DNA of 36,818 nucleotides, from the NCBI GenBank assembly GCA_030267965.1, contig BRYA01000744.1, forward strand, positions 1 to 36,818, in the 5' to 3' direction. The notes beneath the pieces are model-generated. The model was not told where the DNA came from. It was given only the letters and a program-made list of their open reading frames with translations, and searched no databases. This DNA is from Triparma columacea (taxonomy: Eukaryota > Sar > Bolidophyceae > Parmales > Triparmaceae). Of the stretch, positions 9,095 through 17,940 are shown one piece after another. Position 1 is the stretch's first letter; every line of letters starts with the position of its first letter. Position numbers and translations under genes: made by a program.

Positions 9095-11507
9095 TCAAAC
9101 AATCTCTATCCAGTAAGGCTCAACTCCCCCCCCTCCCCCCTCTCCCTTATTCCCTTCCAGCAGCATCCTTGCCCTACCCTTGACTCCGTTCTTCCCCACC
9201 TTCCTCCCCTTCCCATTCAAGAACCTAACGTTACACCCATGATACCCGTCCCACGTCTTAAACTCCCTCCCCTCCTCGCTCACCATAACAACCCACGTCA
9301 CAACAGCGTCCCACCTAGTTTCCTCCTCCCCCCCAACCTCAAACTCAGTCCACCCTCCCCCCTCCGCGTCGTCCTCCTTAACATCAACGCACATAAGCTC
9401 AAACACCTCCCCAATAACCTCGTACCTAAACAGCTCTAAATCAAACTGCATATCATACCCCTGCATAACCCTCGCCCCATGTTCATCAAGTTTCCCATGG
9501 TCGAACCCTTCGCATATCCCCACCTCCCTATACGCATACCCTAAATCCTCGAACCTAACAGGTGCACACATTATCTTAAACCTCCTTGGTAAGTAGTGTG
9601 CTTCGTCTGATATTACACCTCGTCTCCTTAAACCCCTGACTGTGTAGTAGTGGTTTAATGCGCATAACACCACATTGCTTTCGAGCTTCTCGTACCAGAC
9701 CTCACCAACTACGATTGTCGCACCGCTTTCTGATCCTCCTAGTAATTCTTTTTTAGTTATAACCTCAGGCTCCGCTTGTAGTATCTGGAATGCTTCCGGG
9801 TTGTTTAATTCATTACCTATCTGCGCGACTCTAGCGCTGGACATTGCGATTGCTGTGTTTGATGATGATTCAAGGGAGGATACTTTAGTGAAACCAGCGT
9901 TTGCTGACAGTATAGATAGGAGGGAGAAATCGGAAACGTCGAGGACTGGAGAGGAGGGGGAGGGAGCGGAAGCGAATAGGGAGGACATTGAAAGGGTGAA
10001 GAAACTTTCACGGGAGGGACTTGATGGGGGTGAGGGGGGTGGGGGTAAGGGGGGTGGTGAGGGGTGGGGTGAAGCGGTGTGGCATTGTCAAAGCTACGAG
10101 CTTCTCTATAGCCTCTCTTACCTATTTAGCATTCTCGTCCTATTCGCCGAGAAAGTCGCAACCGGCGGTCTTTCAATCGGGTTGAGTTTCGTCCTCTTCC
10201 CCCCCTCTCCCTTCACCTCCTTCTCATCGTCCTTTCTATCTTTCAATTCGAACCAAACAGTCTCGTCATTATGTGCGCATACCACCTCTACCTCTCCCCC
10301 CTTTATCCCACTCCTCCTTTCAGGCAACACGTATAAAGAGCATGGCCAGTGGTCCTGAAATCCACCTCTCGAATTATACCTGTTACCCTCCGAGTCACCT
10401 GACAATTCTAAAGCATACAAACTCCACCAGAACATAACACCAACAACCTCTTCAGCACCGGGTTTTAACTTGACAGAGACAGTACGTTGACGACCGGATG
10501 GTGGAGGTAGGTCTAATGAGTTGGAGAAAACGAAGTCTGAAAAAGGCGTGAACACATCTGACGTTACGAATTCAGAGTCTGACACCGCAAACATTTGTAT
10601 AGGTACAATCGGTGGTGTCGAGCCTATGTGGGGGGGGGATGGGGTGGGGGGAGGGGGGTTAGTTTGTAACTCAAAACAACCTAAACATCTAACCCTTATA
10701 CATATTTGTTATTCCCCCCCCAATCCTCTGCTTACCTTTACCATTAGCCATACATAAATCAACCCCTCCCCACTTCCCCTTCCCTCCCCCGTAGTATCTT
10801 TCAATACACCCCCCCCCTACAAGTTGTGCATATACCCTCGCTCTTGCTGGTAGTACAATTGTATCATCGGTTATAACACCACGTGAGTATAAGTCGCGTA
10901 AGCAAGGGAGTATACCTTCACCTATTAACTGATAATCCAGTAACTCTGATGTGCATATATCAGGAGCGGTTGGGGAAGGTTGGATGTTATTAGAGTGTGT
11001 ATTTAGGAGTGTTATTCGCGGTGATAGATTGGTGGTGGAGATTATTTTAGATGCGAGGGTGGACATTGGGGTTGACATCTCTAAGGTAGTTACGTTTACT
11101 TGGGGTGATGAGGAGGCGGAGAGCAGTGCTAGGAGACCGGAACCTGTTCCTACATCCAGCACTCTTACTGGTGTATCGGTTGGATGCGGGCTGGAGGGAG
11201 ACGCGTTTTCAGACAAGGTTTCCGACTTCTTCTTCTCCTTCTTCTTCTCCACAGCTGCCGTCACGGCCTTGTTTATAGCTTTATGGTAGAAGTGATTCCT
11301 CTTTGTATCATTGAGCATAGGAGCAATCCATTTCTTCGTTCTTAAATGTCGTCTAAGAGGTGCATTGGGAGTAGTATCGTTCTCCCATTTGAGACCTCCA
11401 TTAATAGTATCGAGTGATGAAACTATTGTGTAATCCAGTCCTTCGTGGCTAAATGAAATCACGTCGCTAGAGGTAGCAGTACTTAAAGCATCTGAGAGGT
11501 TGCTCAT
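9095..11507 (-). CDS. PRMT7: Protein arginine N-methyltransferase 7 (PRMT7), three exons
   Basis: Exons at 11507-10736, 10623-10122 and 10019-9095 join in phase at GTAAGC/CATAG and GTAAGA/TCAAG sites to give about 732 residues, close to the roughly 690 of animal PRMT7. The ATG at 11507 (MSNLSDAL) is genuine. The N-terminal catalytic half has the family entry MLNDTKRNHFY (64-74), S-adenosylmethionine motif I VLDVGTGSGLLAL (116-128), ribose-contacting E143 and the double-E loop SELLDYQLIGEG (E188, E197). A beta-barrel part follows in exon 2 (FWWSLYALEL). Exon 3 is the second, degenerate methyltransferase half typical of PRMT7 (VLDVSDFSLLSIL, CEGFDH). PRMT7 makes monomethyl-arginine on histones and RNA-binding proteins. 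Introns are 112 and 102 nt with C-rich acceptor tracts, and intron 1 has an ACTAAC branch-like site. It is divergent from ERD2 across 544 nt. Confidence 0.92.
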
Positions 11508-11523
11508 ATGGTGCGTGTGGGTT

Positions 11524-11560
11524 TGTGTGTGTGTGTGTGTATGAATGTGTGTGTATGTGG
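11524..11560. repeat. TG/CA microsatellite in PRMT7 leader region
   Basis: Alternating TG dinucleotides, interrupted by ATGAA and similar words, begin about 17 nt upstream of the PRMT7 start codon. They probably form a CA-rich 5' leader on the minus strand. Confidence 0.8.
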
Positions 11561-11983
11561 GTTAATTAACTCTAACGTCTATGTATATATGAAATCCCAC
11601 CCTTCTTTCTTTGGCAGAGCTCTCTCCTCCCTCCTCCCTCCGCCTCTCCTTTTGGGGCCATTTTTGCCACTTTTAGCCAACTCTGTATGTATGTTAAATA
11701 GCCTTAATTAGTACTATATATAGTCAATTACCATATTTATACCACATTACACCCACCGCATAAGTCGTAATCCTTTACATATTGAAATGTGCTGAGGTTT
11801 GCGAACCCCTCGATCTCCCACTTGAATTACTTTGTGGAGATTTCTGACCTCATAAGATACTATTACGATACAAATGCATACGCAACAATTCATATCAACC
11901 ATTACAAACCACTCATTACTATATTACCTAAATATCACACAAAATGTATCCCCTTTTAACCCTCCTCTTCCCCACCCGCAGCC

Positions 11984-11991
11984 TATATAAA
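11984..11991 (+). promoter_or_regulatory. TATA-like element upstream of ERD2
   Basis: TATATAAA lies about 61 nt before the ERD2 ATG at 12052. It is followed by a G-poor, A/C-rich leader, a plausible TATA box plus 5' UTR. Assigned from sequence and spacing only. Confidence 0.45.
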
Positions 11992-12051
11992 CCTTATACC
12001 CCTAAACACCACACCGCATAACCACACCGAAATAACCCCACCAAACAAACC

Positions 12052-12955
12052 ATGAACCTCTTCCGTCTCGCCGGTGACATGTCCCACGTTGCTAGCATAA
12101 TCGTGCTCCTGCTTCGTCTTAAGGTTGTTAAGAACGCAGCTGGGGTTTCACTTAGGACTCATGAACTATTCTTGATAGGTAAGGAGAGGAGGGGGGGGTG
12201 TAGGGGGGGGGGGGGGAGGGGGCGTTGTTGTTTTTTGTGATAATCATCCTGCAAGAGACATGGGAACTACATTCACAAGGGAACTACATTCGGCAAGGGC
12301 ACTTCTCCTCGCTGTTTCACCTCCGTCGCTACGTTTCCTTTCGCTGCACTTCACTCACTCACTTAACCCTCTGCTCCTCTTCTCTCTCTTGCTATCCCCA
12401 TCCTTCCTCCTCCCCCAAGTCTTTGTAACCCGTTACCTCGATCTCTTCACAACCTACTACTCCCTCTACAACTCCTGCATGAAGGTCCTCTACATCACAA
12501 CCACCGGTTACATCGTCCACATGATCCGTCTCCAGGAGCCCATCTGCTCCACCTACGACAAGGCTCAAGACACATTCCTACACTACAAGTTCCTAGTCCT
12601 CCCGAGCGCTATCCTAGCGTTTATCACCAACCTGTGGGGAGGCTTTAACGTGATCGAACTGCTTTGGGTATTCTCAATCTACCTCGAGTCCGTCGCGATC
12701 CTCCCCCAGCTCGTAGTCCTCCAAAGGTACGGTGAAGTGGAGAACCTAACAGGTAACTACATCCTCTTAATGGGTTCCTACAGGGCGCTTTATATACTCA
12801 ACTGGATCTATAGGAGCTGGACGGAACCGTTCTATCAACATCATTGGGTGGTCTATATTTGCGGGTTACTGCAAACGGCGCTGTATGCTGACTTCTTTTA
12901 CTACTATTGGCAAAGCAAGAAATCGGGAGGGAAATTCAGCCTACCTACCAACTAA
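12052..12955 (+). CDS. ERD2: ER lumen protein-retaining receptor (KDEL receptor), two exons
   Basis: Exons 12052-12178 and 12420-12955 join in phase (GATAG|GTAAGG to CCCCAAG|TCTTTG) to give 220 residues, near the family's 210-220. It opens MNLFRLAGDMSH and carries the hallmark stretches TRYLDLF and SIYLESVAILPQL. The key ligand-site residues R5, H12 and R47 of the animal receptor are present at the same numbers. Seven hydrophobic segments are visible. The tail ends KFSLPTN, like the KxKLSLPA ending of animal receptors. The protein binds K/HDEL-bearing ER proteins in the acidic Golgi and returns them by COPI vesicles. The intron (241 nt) contains long G runs at its 5' side and a C/T-rich acceptor. 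It is convergent with the SAS-4-like gene downstream. Confidence 0.95.
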
Positions 12956-13394
12956 GGGGAAAGGGGTTTTACAAACAACTAACTAGGTGAAAGGTTTTGG
13001 GGGGGAAGGGGTGTGGGGGGGAGAGGGTATAGCATGTAGGTGAGAGTGTTCGAGAAGATGGAGGAGCTAGTTGGAAGGTTGAGGAGGTAGTTCATAGATG
13101 AGGGGTATACAAAGCGTTACTAATAATGTACCCCCCTCCCTCCCCCACACGTTAAGAAATTTAACAGGACGAGAGAGAGAGAGAGAGGTTTGTAAACTTT
13201 AAGGGGGGTGGTGTGTGCGAGTATGGGGGGAAGGCGGCTGCTAACGGGTGGGGCGGGGGGGAGAGGGGAGGGGAGGCGAAAAATTTAATATACGAGCCAA
13301 AGACTACCTTCTTCACACCAATTTTCACTCAATTTCAATTGATTCCTATGTGCTTAAACATGCCCAACACCCTATAACCCAGTCACCAAAAAGG
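12956..13394. other. Convergent intergenic region, G-rich low complexity
   Basis: Between the stop codons of ERD2 (plus) and the SAS-4-like gene (minus). It is dominated by G-runs and GA repeats, including a GAGAGAGA run near 13171-13188 and GGGGAGAGGGGAGGGGAGG near 13260. It presumably holds both 3' UTRs and polyadenylation signals. No gene is supported. Confidence 0.6.
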
Positions 13395-15776
13395 TTAGAT
13401 AACCTTCGTGACCACCTCCCTCCCAACTTCGTCTCTCCTAACAACCACCCCATCCTGAAAGATAGTTTCCTCCCTCCCTCCCTTATCGATAATTTTCTTC
13501 GTCCCATCTCCATAAGTGATTTCCTTCCTCCCGTCCCCGAAGTGGTATTCAACCTGTTTCGTCTTCACGAATTCATAACACTGCATCCCGTCCGGGTAAG
13601 ACGTGTGGTACGTCATCGCGTCGTTATAATAGTAAACAACCACCCCGTCCGCCTCAGTCGTTTTAACGTCTCCGTTACCAAAGCGTACAGAAACGCTCCC
13701 GTCCGGCAGTGTCTGCTTGCGGGTGCCGTTTGGGTACACTGTTATCGCCCTGCCGGAACCGTAGACGGTGTCGACGCGACCGTCTGGGGCAGTCGTTTTA
13801 GACATGACCACCTCTTCGGGCGAGGACTTCGACGGTACCCTCCCGACGACTCCGTACTCCTCTCCCCTCCCCACGACTCCGTACTCCTCTCCCCTCCCCT
13901 CGACTCCGTACTCCTCTCCCCTACCCTCTCCTCCGTACTCCTCAGCTCGGTAGACTTTCTGCTGTTCTTCGATACCTGCCTTAATCTCCATCTCAATCTC
14001 TCTCTCCCTTAATCTCTCCTGTTCAAGTTCGCGCTCCCTGATTTCTCCCATCCTCCTCAATTCCCTCTCAGCGAATGCCGTTTCCTCCTCTTCTTCTTCT
14101 TCATTATTATGAACGACCTCCTCATCTCCCCCCTTCCCCCCTTCATCTTTCTTGACCTCCTTCACCATAGTAGCCACACTCAACTTCTTCCCTTTCCCCT
14201 TCCCTTTCTTCTTGTAATCATCAGGTTTGAACAAAACAAATTCCCCTCCCCCCTCCCCCTCCAATTCCTCACACCGCCTCTTCCATTTCCTCCCCTCCTC
14301 CTCAGCCCTCCAAACCCTCGACTGCCACTTCTTCTTCTCCGCGAGCTTACCATCCTCTGCCTCCTTCGTAACCTCCTCCATTTTAACCTTGAGTCCCTTA
14401 CATTCGTTGATAGCACCCTTATGTAGTTCCCTGTCCGCTTGAAGCTGGTTGTTAAGTCTCGTCCTCTCCGTCTTATACTTAGTCTTCCACGCCTCAACCT
14501 GTCTCTTAAGTTCGACCACCGTACCCTTCAACCCCACGACCTCCTGCCTTAGAGCTTTCTGTGTCCAGCTCCCCATCCCGTCGCTGTCATCCATCATGGT
14601 TAACGGAGGACTCTCCCCACCATCGAAGGAAGACGCAGACAACTTGGATACCTTTATCCTCTCATTCGCGAGTCTCCCTCTCTCCTTATCGATCTTCTTA
14701 CGCTCGGCGTCTACGTACTTCTTGCAGCTGGCACGCTGATCGTCGCAATCCCGCTTCGTACGCTCCTTCATCTCACGGAGGAGGGAGGATTGAGACTCGA
14801 GGGAGGCCTGGATTCTCCTGGCCTCGTTCATCATCTTAGTGGCGGCGGCTAACTTCGCGTCAGCCTCGGATTCACGAGCCTTGAGCTGGTGGACAGTTGT
14901 GGTAGGGAGGGTTGAGAACGAGGAACCGGATACGTTGGAAACGTTCGCTACGGGAGGAGGTTTCGGGGGTGCGAACACTGACTTGACGAGTGTAGAGGAC
15001 GCTGAGGTGTGCGCCTGATGTTGCCTCCCGTTGTTGTGAGGGTTCTGACTGTGTCTGCCCGAGTATGAAGTCCTAGCGTAATTCGTGGAGCTCGAACGAA
15101 GGCGGTCGGACTCGTAACCGTCCTCGTACTCGACGCCGTCGTCGTCCTCGATACCGTGACCATCGTAATCGGGGGCTTGGTCGACGAAAGCAGCAACATT
15201 ACCCTCACACTGAGGTTCATCATCGTACCCCCAATCATCTTCGTAAACGTCAAGGGCTTGAGTATCCTTGGGGGGGGTGGCCTCGCAGGGTAGCTTAGGC
15301 GCGTCCTGCCTCATGCGAAGTTTCGGGGGTACGAACTTGGCAGGTTCAGAAGTAGCAGCAGCCGGGGGGGTCGGGAAGGGGAGGGAAGAGGGAATAAGGT
15401 CTGAATCACACTCCAGCTCGTCGCTGGACACAGAGCCGAGACCAAGCATCTTTTCCATCTCGAGGAAATCGTCGTCTAAACTACCTTCCTCAATATCAGG
15501 TGAAATAACCCCACCTCCAAGAGAGCCTCCGAGAGAGATGGAAGGTGGTGGTTCCAGTGATTGCGTCTCGGTTGAATTCTGTTCGTAAATAGTGTCCTGA
15601 CGTGTTGAGTTCGTGCCATCCGAAGAAGATTTGTCAGGAGTCACGAGGGGGGCCTTGTTTGAGGGACGCCTCTTGAGGGCCGATGATAGACTACCTGTTT
15701 TCTTACGAAGGAATGGACGCTTTGGCTTTGAAGATAACTTGGCGGCGTCCGAGGGAGAGGGGAATGCTGCGTCCAT
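13395..15776 (-). CDS. SAS-4/CPAP-like centriole assembly protein with TCP10 (G-box) domain
   Basis: A single-exon frame with a true ATG at 15776 (MDAAFPSPSD), 793 residues. Residues 1-300 are disordered, with acidic patches (DIEEGSLDDDFLEMEKML). About 300-610 form a long charged coiled coil. A 27-nt tandem repeat encoding GEEYGVVGR-type units follows at about 610-645. From about 655 to the end are glycine-punctuated beta-hairpin repeats (SKTTAPDGR, ITVYPNGTRKQTLPDGS, VRFGNGDVK, EYHFGDGRKEITYGDGTKK), the signature of the TCP10 C-terminal G-box of CPAP/CENPJ/SAS-4. In that family the G-box binds STIL/SAS-5 and the protein builds the centriole microtubule wall. No clear N-terminal tubulin-binding PN2-3 motif was recognised. 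Its presence implies centrioles at some life stage. Confidence 0.85.
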   Translation of the reverse strand: MDAAFPSPSDAAKLSSKPKRPFLRKKTGSLSSALKRRPSNKAPLVTPDKSSSDGTNSTRQDTIYEQNSTETQSLEPPPSISLGGSLGGGVISPDIEEGSLDDDFLEMEKMLGLGSVSSDELECDSDLIPSSLPFPTPPAAATSEPAKFVPPKLRMRQDAPKLPCEATPPKDTQALDVYEDDWGYDDEPQCEGNVAAFVDQAPDYDGHGIEDDDGVEYEDGYESDRLRSSSTNYARTSYSGRHSQNPHNNGRQHQAHTSASSTLVKSVFAPPKPPPVANVSNVSGSSFSTLPTTTVHQLKARESEADAKLAAATKMMNEARRIQASLESQSSLLREMKERTKRDCDDQRASCKKYVDAERKKIDKERGRLANERIKVSKLSASSFDGGESPPLTMMDDSDGMGSWTQKALRQEVVGLKGTVVELKRQVEAWKTKYKTERTRLNNQLQADRELHKGAINECKGLKVKMEEVTKEAEDGKLAEKKKWQSRVWRAEEEGRKWKRRCEELEGEGGGEFVLFKPDDYKKKGKGKGKKLSVATMVKEVKKDEGGKGGDEEVVHNNEEEEEEETAFAERELRRMGEIRERELEQERLREREIEMEIKAGIEEQQKVYRAEEYGGEGRGEEYGVEGRGEEYGVVGRGEEYGVVGRVPSKSSPEEVVMSKTTAPDGRVDTVYGSGRAITVYPNGTRKQTLPDGSVSVRFGNGDVKTTEADGVVVYYYNDAMTYHTSYPDGMQCYEFVKTKQVEYHFGDGRKEITYGDGTKKIIDKGGREETIFQDGVVVRRDEVGREVVTKVI
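13842..13949 (-). repeat. 27-nt tandem repeat inside the SAS-4-like gene, four units
   Basis: TCCGTACTCC recurs at 13851, 13878, 13905 and 13932, an exact 27-nt period, encoding nine-residue units of the type GEEYGVVGR. It lies between the coiled coil and the G-box, so it may act as a variable-length linker. Confidence 0.9.
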
Positions 15777-16023
15777 GAAGATGGAACCTTGTACGGGTTA
15801 ATGAGTTTTCAAGGATCTGCAGTGGTTTGGGGGTTTCCCTCCCATTTTGCTTCAATTCAATTCAGGATTCAACAATCTTGAAAATTTCCACTTTTTTTAG
15901 CAACAACACGGCACTATATGGCCAGCCTCTCGCTCCAAGACTGACTTTAGACGGACTCTGGACGGACTATGGACAAACTTTAGTTCGGACAGCCTTAAAT
16001 CCAACTAATCAAGCGCAAAGAGA
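15777..16023. other. Spacer between SAS-4-like and LRR genes
   Basis: The 247 nt upstream of the SAS-4-like ATG should include its promoter and the 3' end of the LRR gene, which runs in the same direction. A short repetitive patch near 15940-15985 (TTTAGACGGACTCTGGACGG and near-copies) is the only visible structure. Confidence 0.5.
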
Positions 16024-17238
16024 TTAGAGAAACTCCAGAATTACTCTCCACAAAACTTTCGGGATCTTCTCACGTGCCTCTGTTACCCTTAGCGGGGCTT
16101 CAACTCCGTCAGGTTGGTTCTGCTCCAGACTATCAGGTCCACTGGGTTGATTCTCCACGTAATCCCAGGTTCCCTTGAGGCACAGCAGAGCGTTGACGCG
16201 TTCGATCACAGCGACATTGCGGTGCCACATGTAATGGAGGAGGTCCTCGACGGTCGGCATGTTTTTATCAGCAGCGGCAGTGATTAGGGCAGTGCAGTGC
16301 AAGAAGCAGTCTTCATCGATGGAGACAGCAGGAGATAGAATGAGCTTCATCAGGGCGGAGCATCCTTGGAAGGCGCGTTCGCCAATTGTCGGCACTCCAT
16401 CTGGGATTGTGATGGCTGTGAGGGAGGAGCATTCGTAGAAGGCGAAACTGCCAATCGACGTCACTCCGCCCGGGATGGTGATGGCTGTGAGGGAGAAGCA
16501 TCTCAAGAAGGCGCCCTCGCCAATCGTCATCACTCCGTCCGGGATGGTGATGGCCGTGAGGGAGGAGCATCCGGCGAAGGCACATTTGCCAATATCCGTC
16601 ACTCCGTCCGGGATGGTGATGGCCGTGAGGGAGGAACATCCGGCAAAGGCGCCTTTGCCAATATCCGTCACTCCGTCCGGGATGGTGATGGCCGTGAGGG
16701 AGGAACATCCCTGGAAGACGCCTCTGCCGATTGTCGTCACTCCGACTGGGATTGTGATGGCCGTGAGGGAGGAGCATCCATCGAAGGCGTGATTGCCGAT
16801 CGTCGTGACTCCGTCTGGGATTGTGATGGCCGTGAGGGAGGAGCATCCTCTGAAGGCGTCATCGCCGATTGTCGTCACTCCAATTGGGATGGTGATGGCC
16901 GTGAGAGAGGAGCATCCCCAGAAGGCGTGATAGCCAATTGTCGTCACTCCGTCCGGGATGGTGATGACCGTAAGGGAGGAGCATCCATAGAAGGTGTTAT
17001 TACCAATCATCGTCACTCTGTCCGGGATGGTGATGGCCGTGAGGGAGGAGCATCCCCTGAAGGCTTCCCTACCAATCGACGTCACTCCGTCAGGGATGGT
17101 GATGGCCATGAGGGAGGAGCATCCTTCGAAAGCGCCCTTGCCAATCGACGTCACACATTGTGCAAAAGTCACTTCTGTGAGTTCACGATTGTCTCTGAAG
17201 CTCCCCGTGCCGCCATAGTATACTGCTGTTTGGGGCAT
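16024..17238 (-). CDS. BspA-type leucine-rich repeat (LRR_5) protein
   Basis: The frame is open to about 17394, but that codon is TTG; the first ATG is at 17238 (MPQTAVYYGG), giving 404 residues. A short lead is followed by 12 consecutive 23-residue LRR_5 units with consensus VTTIGxxAFxGCSSLTAITIPDG, one degenerate unit (DEDCFLHCTAL), then a non-repeat tail ending KIPKVLWRVILEFL. LRR_5/BspA proteins present a curved beta surface for protein binding. In protists they form large expanded families of mostly unknown role. No signal peptide or membrane segment is seen with this start, so a cytoplasmic protein is likely unless an upstream exon exists. Units are nearly identical at DNA level. Confidence 0.85.
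   Translation of the reverse strand: MPQTAVYYGGTGSFRDNRELTEVTFAQCVTSIGKGAFEGCSSLMAITIPDGVTSIGREAFRGCSSLTAITIPDRVTMIGNNTFYGCSSLTVITIPDGVTTIGYHAFWGCSSLTAITIPIGVTTIGDDAFRGCSSLTAITIPDGVTTIGNHAFDGCSSLTAITIPVGVTTIGRGVFQGCSSLTAITIPDGVTDIGKGAFAGCSSLTAITIPDGVTDIGKCAFAGCSSLTAITIPDGVMTIGEGAFLRCFSLTAITIPGGVTSIGSFAFYECSSLTAITIPDGVPTIGERAFQGCSALMKLILSPAVSIDEDCFLHCTALITAAADKNMPTVEDLLHYMWHRNVAVIERVNALLCLKGTWDYVENQPSGPDSLEQNQPDGVEAPLRVTEAREKIPKVLWRVILEFL
16330..17170 (-). repeat. 69-nt tandem LRR-coding repeat array
   Basis: About 12 direct repeats of 69 nt, recognised on the plus strand by GGGATGGTGATGGCCGTGAG followed by GAGGAGCATCC. Changes between units concentrate in the codons for the variable LRR positions, while the SSLTAITIPDG codons are almost invariant. 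This is a coding array, not a CRISPR: it has no spacers and no cas genes. Confidence 0.95.
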
Positions 17239-17940
17239 TTTGGGAAGGGGAGAGTCCTGGGGTTGAGAGGATCTTTTCACCCGTCTTTTCGGTAACAGTT
17301 GAAAGCCTAAACTATTTAAAACTGATTCCCTACGAGTTCCTACATTATTGACGCGAATCAGGAGGGTTAGTGTGGTGTGATTGAATAAGAGCAAGGGAGA
17401 CGGATTGTGAGACTCCTCAAGGATTCGTCATTGTGGCGTCAATGGCGGTTCTCTACCCCATAGCAACCCCAACATGGCACTAATAACATCGAAATTATGG
17501 CCGAAAGTAGTATTATCTCGTCTATAAGACGGTAATAAGAATGGAAAAAACCCACGAATACTCGACCTCGATTGAAGGGGAAATAACTTGGTTCCTTGAC
17601 GTGAATAGGAGACTAAAATCAATGATAGGACAGACTACAACTACATGAAGCCTTAACAAGGATCATCATTGTCATTGTTGTCCGCCTTACCTTTCTTTTG
17701 ATAGATTTATTTATTGCTCCTCCTATTTCTCCCACCACTAAGGGTGGGTTTGGCAGACCTGTTTGTGTTTCTCCCAAACTACGATTTACACAGCTCTTAT
17801 CCGATTCAGAGGAGAGGGGGGTGTTAAAGTACGCGGTTGTTTTGAAGAATTAAGCTTGACGCCATGGATTCAAGATGAGAAGTGTGGAGGCGGTCTTCGA
17901 TAGAAAATGACGCAATCATTTCGTTAAACGTATCAACGAC
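17239..17940. other. Intergenic region, about 700 nt, nothing recognised
   Basis: It lies between the start of the LRR gene and the stop of the CSPP1-like gene, both on the minus strand. The first 156 nt remain open in the LRR frame without an ATG, which could reflect an unrecognised 5' exon. A 64-codon minus-strand frame at 17428-17622 has no conserved feature and was not called. Promoter elements of the LRR gene must be here but none is convincing. Confidence 0.5.

Larger units (their letters stand above)
11508..12051. promoter_or_regulatory. Divergent intergenic region between PRMT7 and ERD2
   Basis: This 544-nt gap separates two start codons pointing away from each other, so promoters of both genes must lie here. 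It holds a TG microsatellite next to PRMT7, a TATA-like element near ERD2, and otherwise AT-rich sequence. The 67-codon plus-strand frame at its left edge covers the microsatellite and is not a credible gene. Confidence 0.6.

Noticed and set aside
13248..14012. 254-codon plus-strand frame
   Set aside because: Antisense of the G-box end of the SAS-4-like gene; its composition follows the repeats of the opposite strand.
16330..17170. CRISPR-like periodic array
   Set aside because: The 69-nt units are contiguous coding LRRs with no spacers, in a eukaryotic gene.
16366..17295. 309-codon plus-strand frame opposite the LRR gene
   Set aside because: It is the antisense of the 69-nt repeat array; a repeat with no stop in one unit has none in any. 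It shows no independent protein signature.
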